NCBI RefSeq assembly: GCF_020740795.1
Contig: NC_067283.1
Span: 80,263,184-80,327,183, forward strand
Direction of reading: 5' to 3'
From: Apus apus
Taxonomy: Eukaryota > Chordata > Aves > Apodiformes > Apodidae
Length of the DNA stretch: 64,000 nt
This document shows positions 63,901-64,000 of this stretch, in pieces; the stretch's first letter is position 1; each line of letters starts with the position of its first letter. The position numbers and the translations under genes were made by a program. The notes below the pieces were generated by a model. It searched no databases. It was not told the origin of the DNA and saw only the letters and a program-made list of their open reading frames with translations.

Positions 63901-64000
63901 CAGTTCTATAAAGAAATGCATGCATTTAAAAAAGGTCTGGCAAGTTAGAGGATTTGCAAAATTGGTATTGCATACATTTGTGAGAGAGGGGAAGAACAAA
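60901..64000 (-). other. TRIO intron upstream of the SH3 exon
   Basis: These 3.1 kb follow the acceptor of the SH3 exon and run to the window edge. No splice-flanked open segment resembling the Gly/Ser-rich linker or PH2 of TRIO is visible, so it is taken as one intron continuing past the edge. It is AT-rich with no recognised repeat. Confidence 0.7.

Overview
This is a 64 kb piece of a bird nuclear genome. The evidence is AT-rich, intron-rich DNA with vertebrate GT-AG splicing, a GC-rich promoter island, several CR1 LINE fragments with the typical 3' tail, and two endogenous-retrovirus LTRs of types I associate with neoavian birds. No bacterial, phage or CRISPR feature is present.

Two protein genes can be rebuilt exon by exon, both on the minus strand. 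(1) The last nine coding exons of TRIO (51,532-60,900) encode 553 C-terminal residues: a Ser-rich linker end, the second SH3 domain, a basic linker, an I-set Ig domain, the Ser/Thr kinase domain and the stop codon. The rest of the gene lies beyond the right edge. (2) OTULINL (FAM105A; 8,430-28,743) appears whole: a GC-rich first exon in a CpG island, then seven exons encoding a membrane segment and an OTU-like domain. The order TRIO then OTULINL, same strand, matches human 5p15.2 as I recall it. That settles TRIO over its paralogue KALRN. OTULIN, the next gene in human, would lie beyond the left edge.

Layout from left: 1-8,429 is DNA downstream of OTULINL (3' UTR plus spacer with one CR1). 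8,430-28,743 is OTULINL, with an antisense LTR in the intron at 13.0-16.2 kb and an 11.6 kb first intron holding a CR1, an (ATT)n tract and an unexplained GC-rich patch. 28.7-49.5 kb is the spacer between the genes, with an LTR of about 950 bp, a broken CR1 with reverse-transcriptase remnants and an older LINE. 49.5-51.5 kb is probably the TRIO 3' UTR, and 51.5-64 kb is TRIO.

The genes are not an operon. TRIO is a Rho-family exchange factor with a C-terminal kinase; OTULINL is a membrane-anchored OTU-like protein considered a pseudodeubiquitinase in human. I found no undescribed multigene system. The best leads are the OTULINL active site (Cys kept, His replaced by Tyr), its odd N-terminus, and a 530-bp spliced-exon-like GC-rich patch on the opposite strand.
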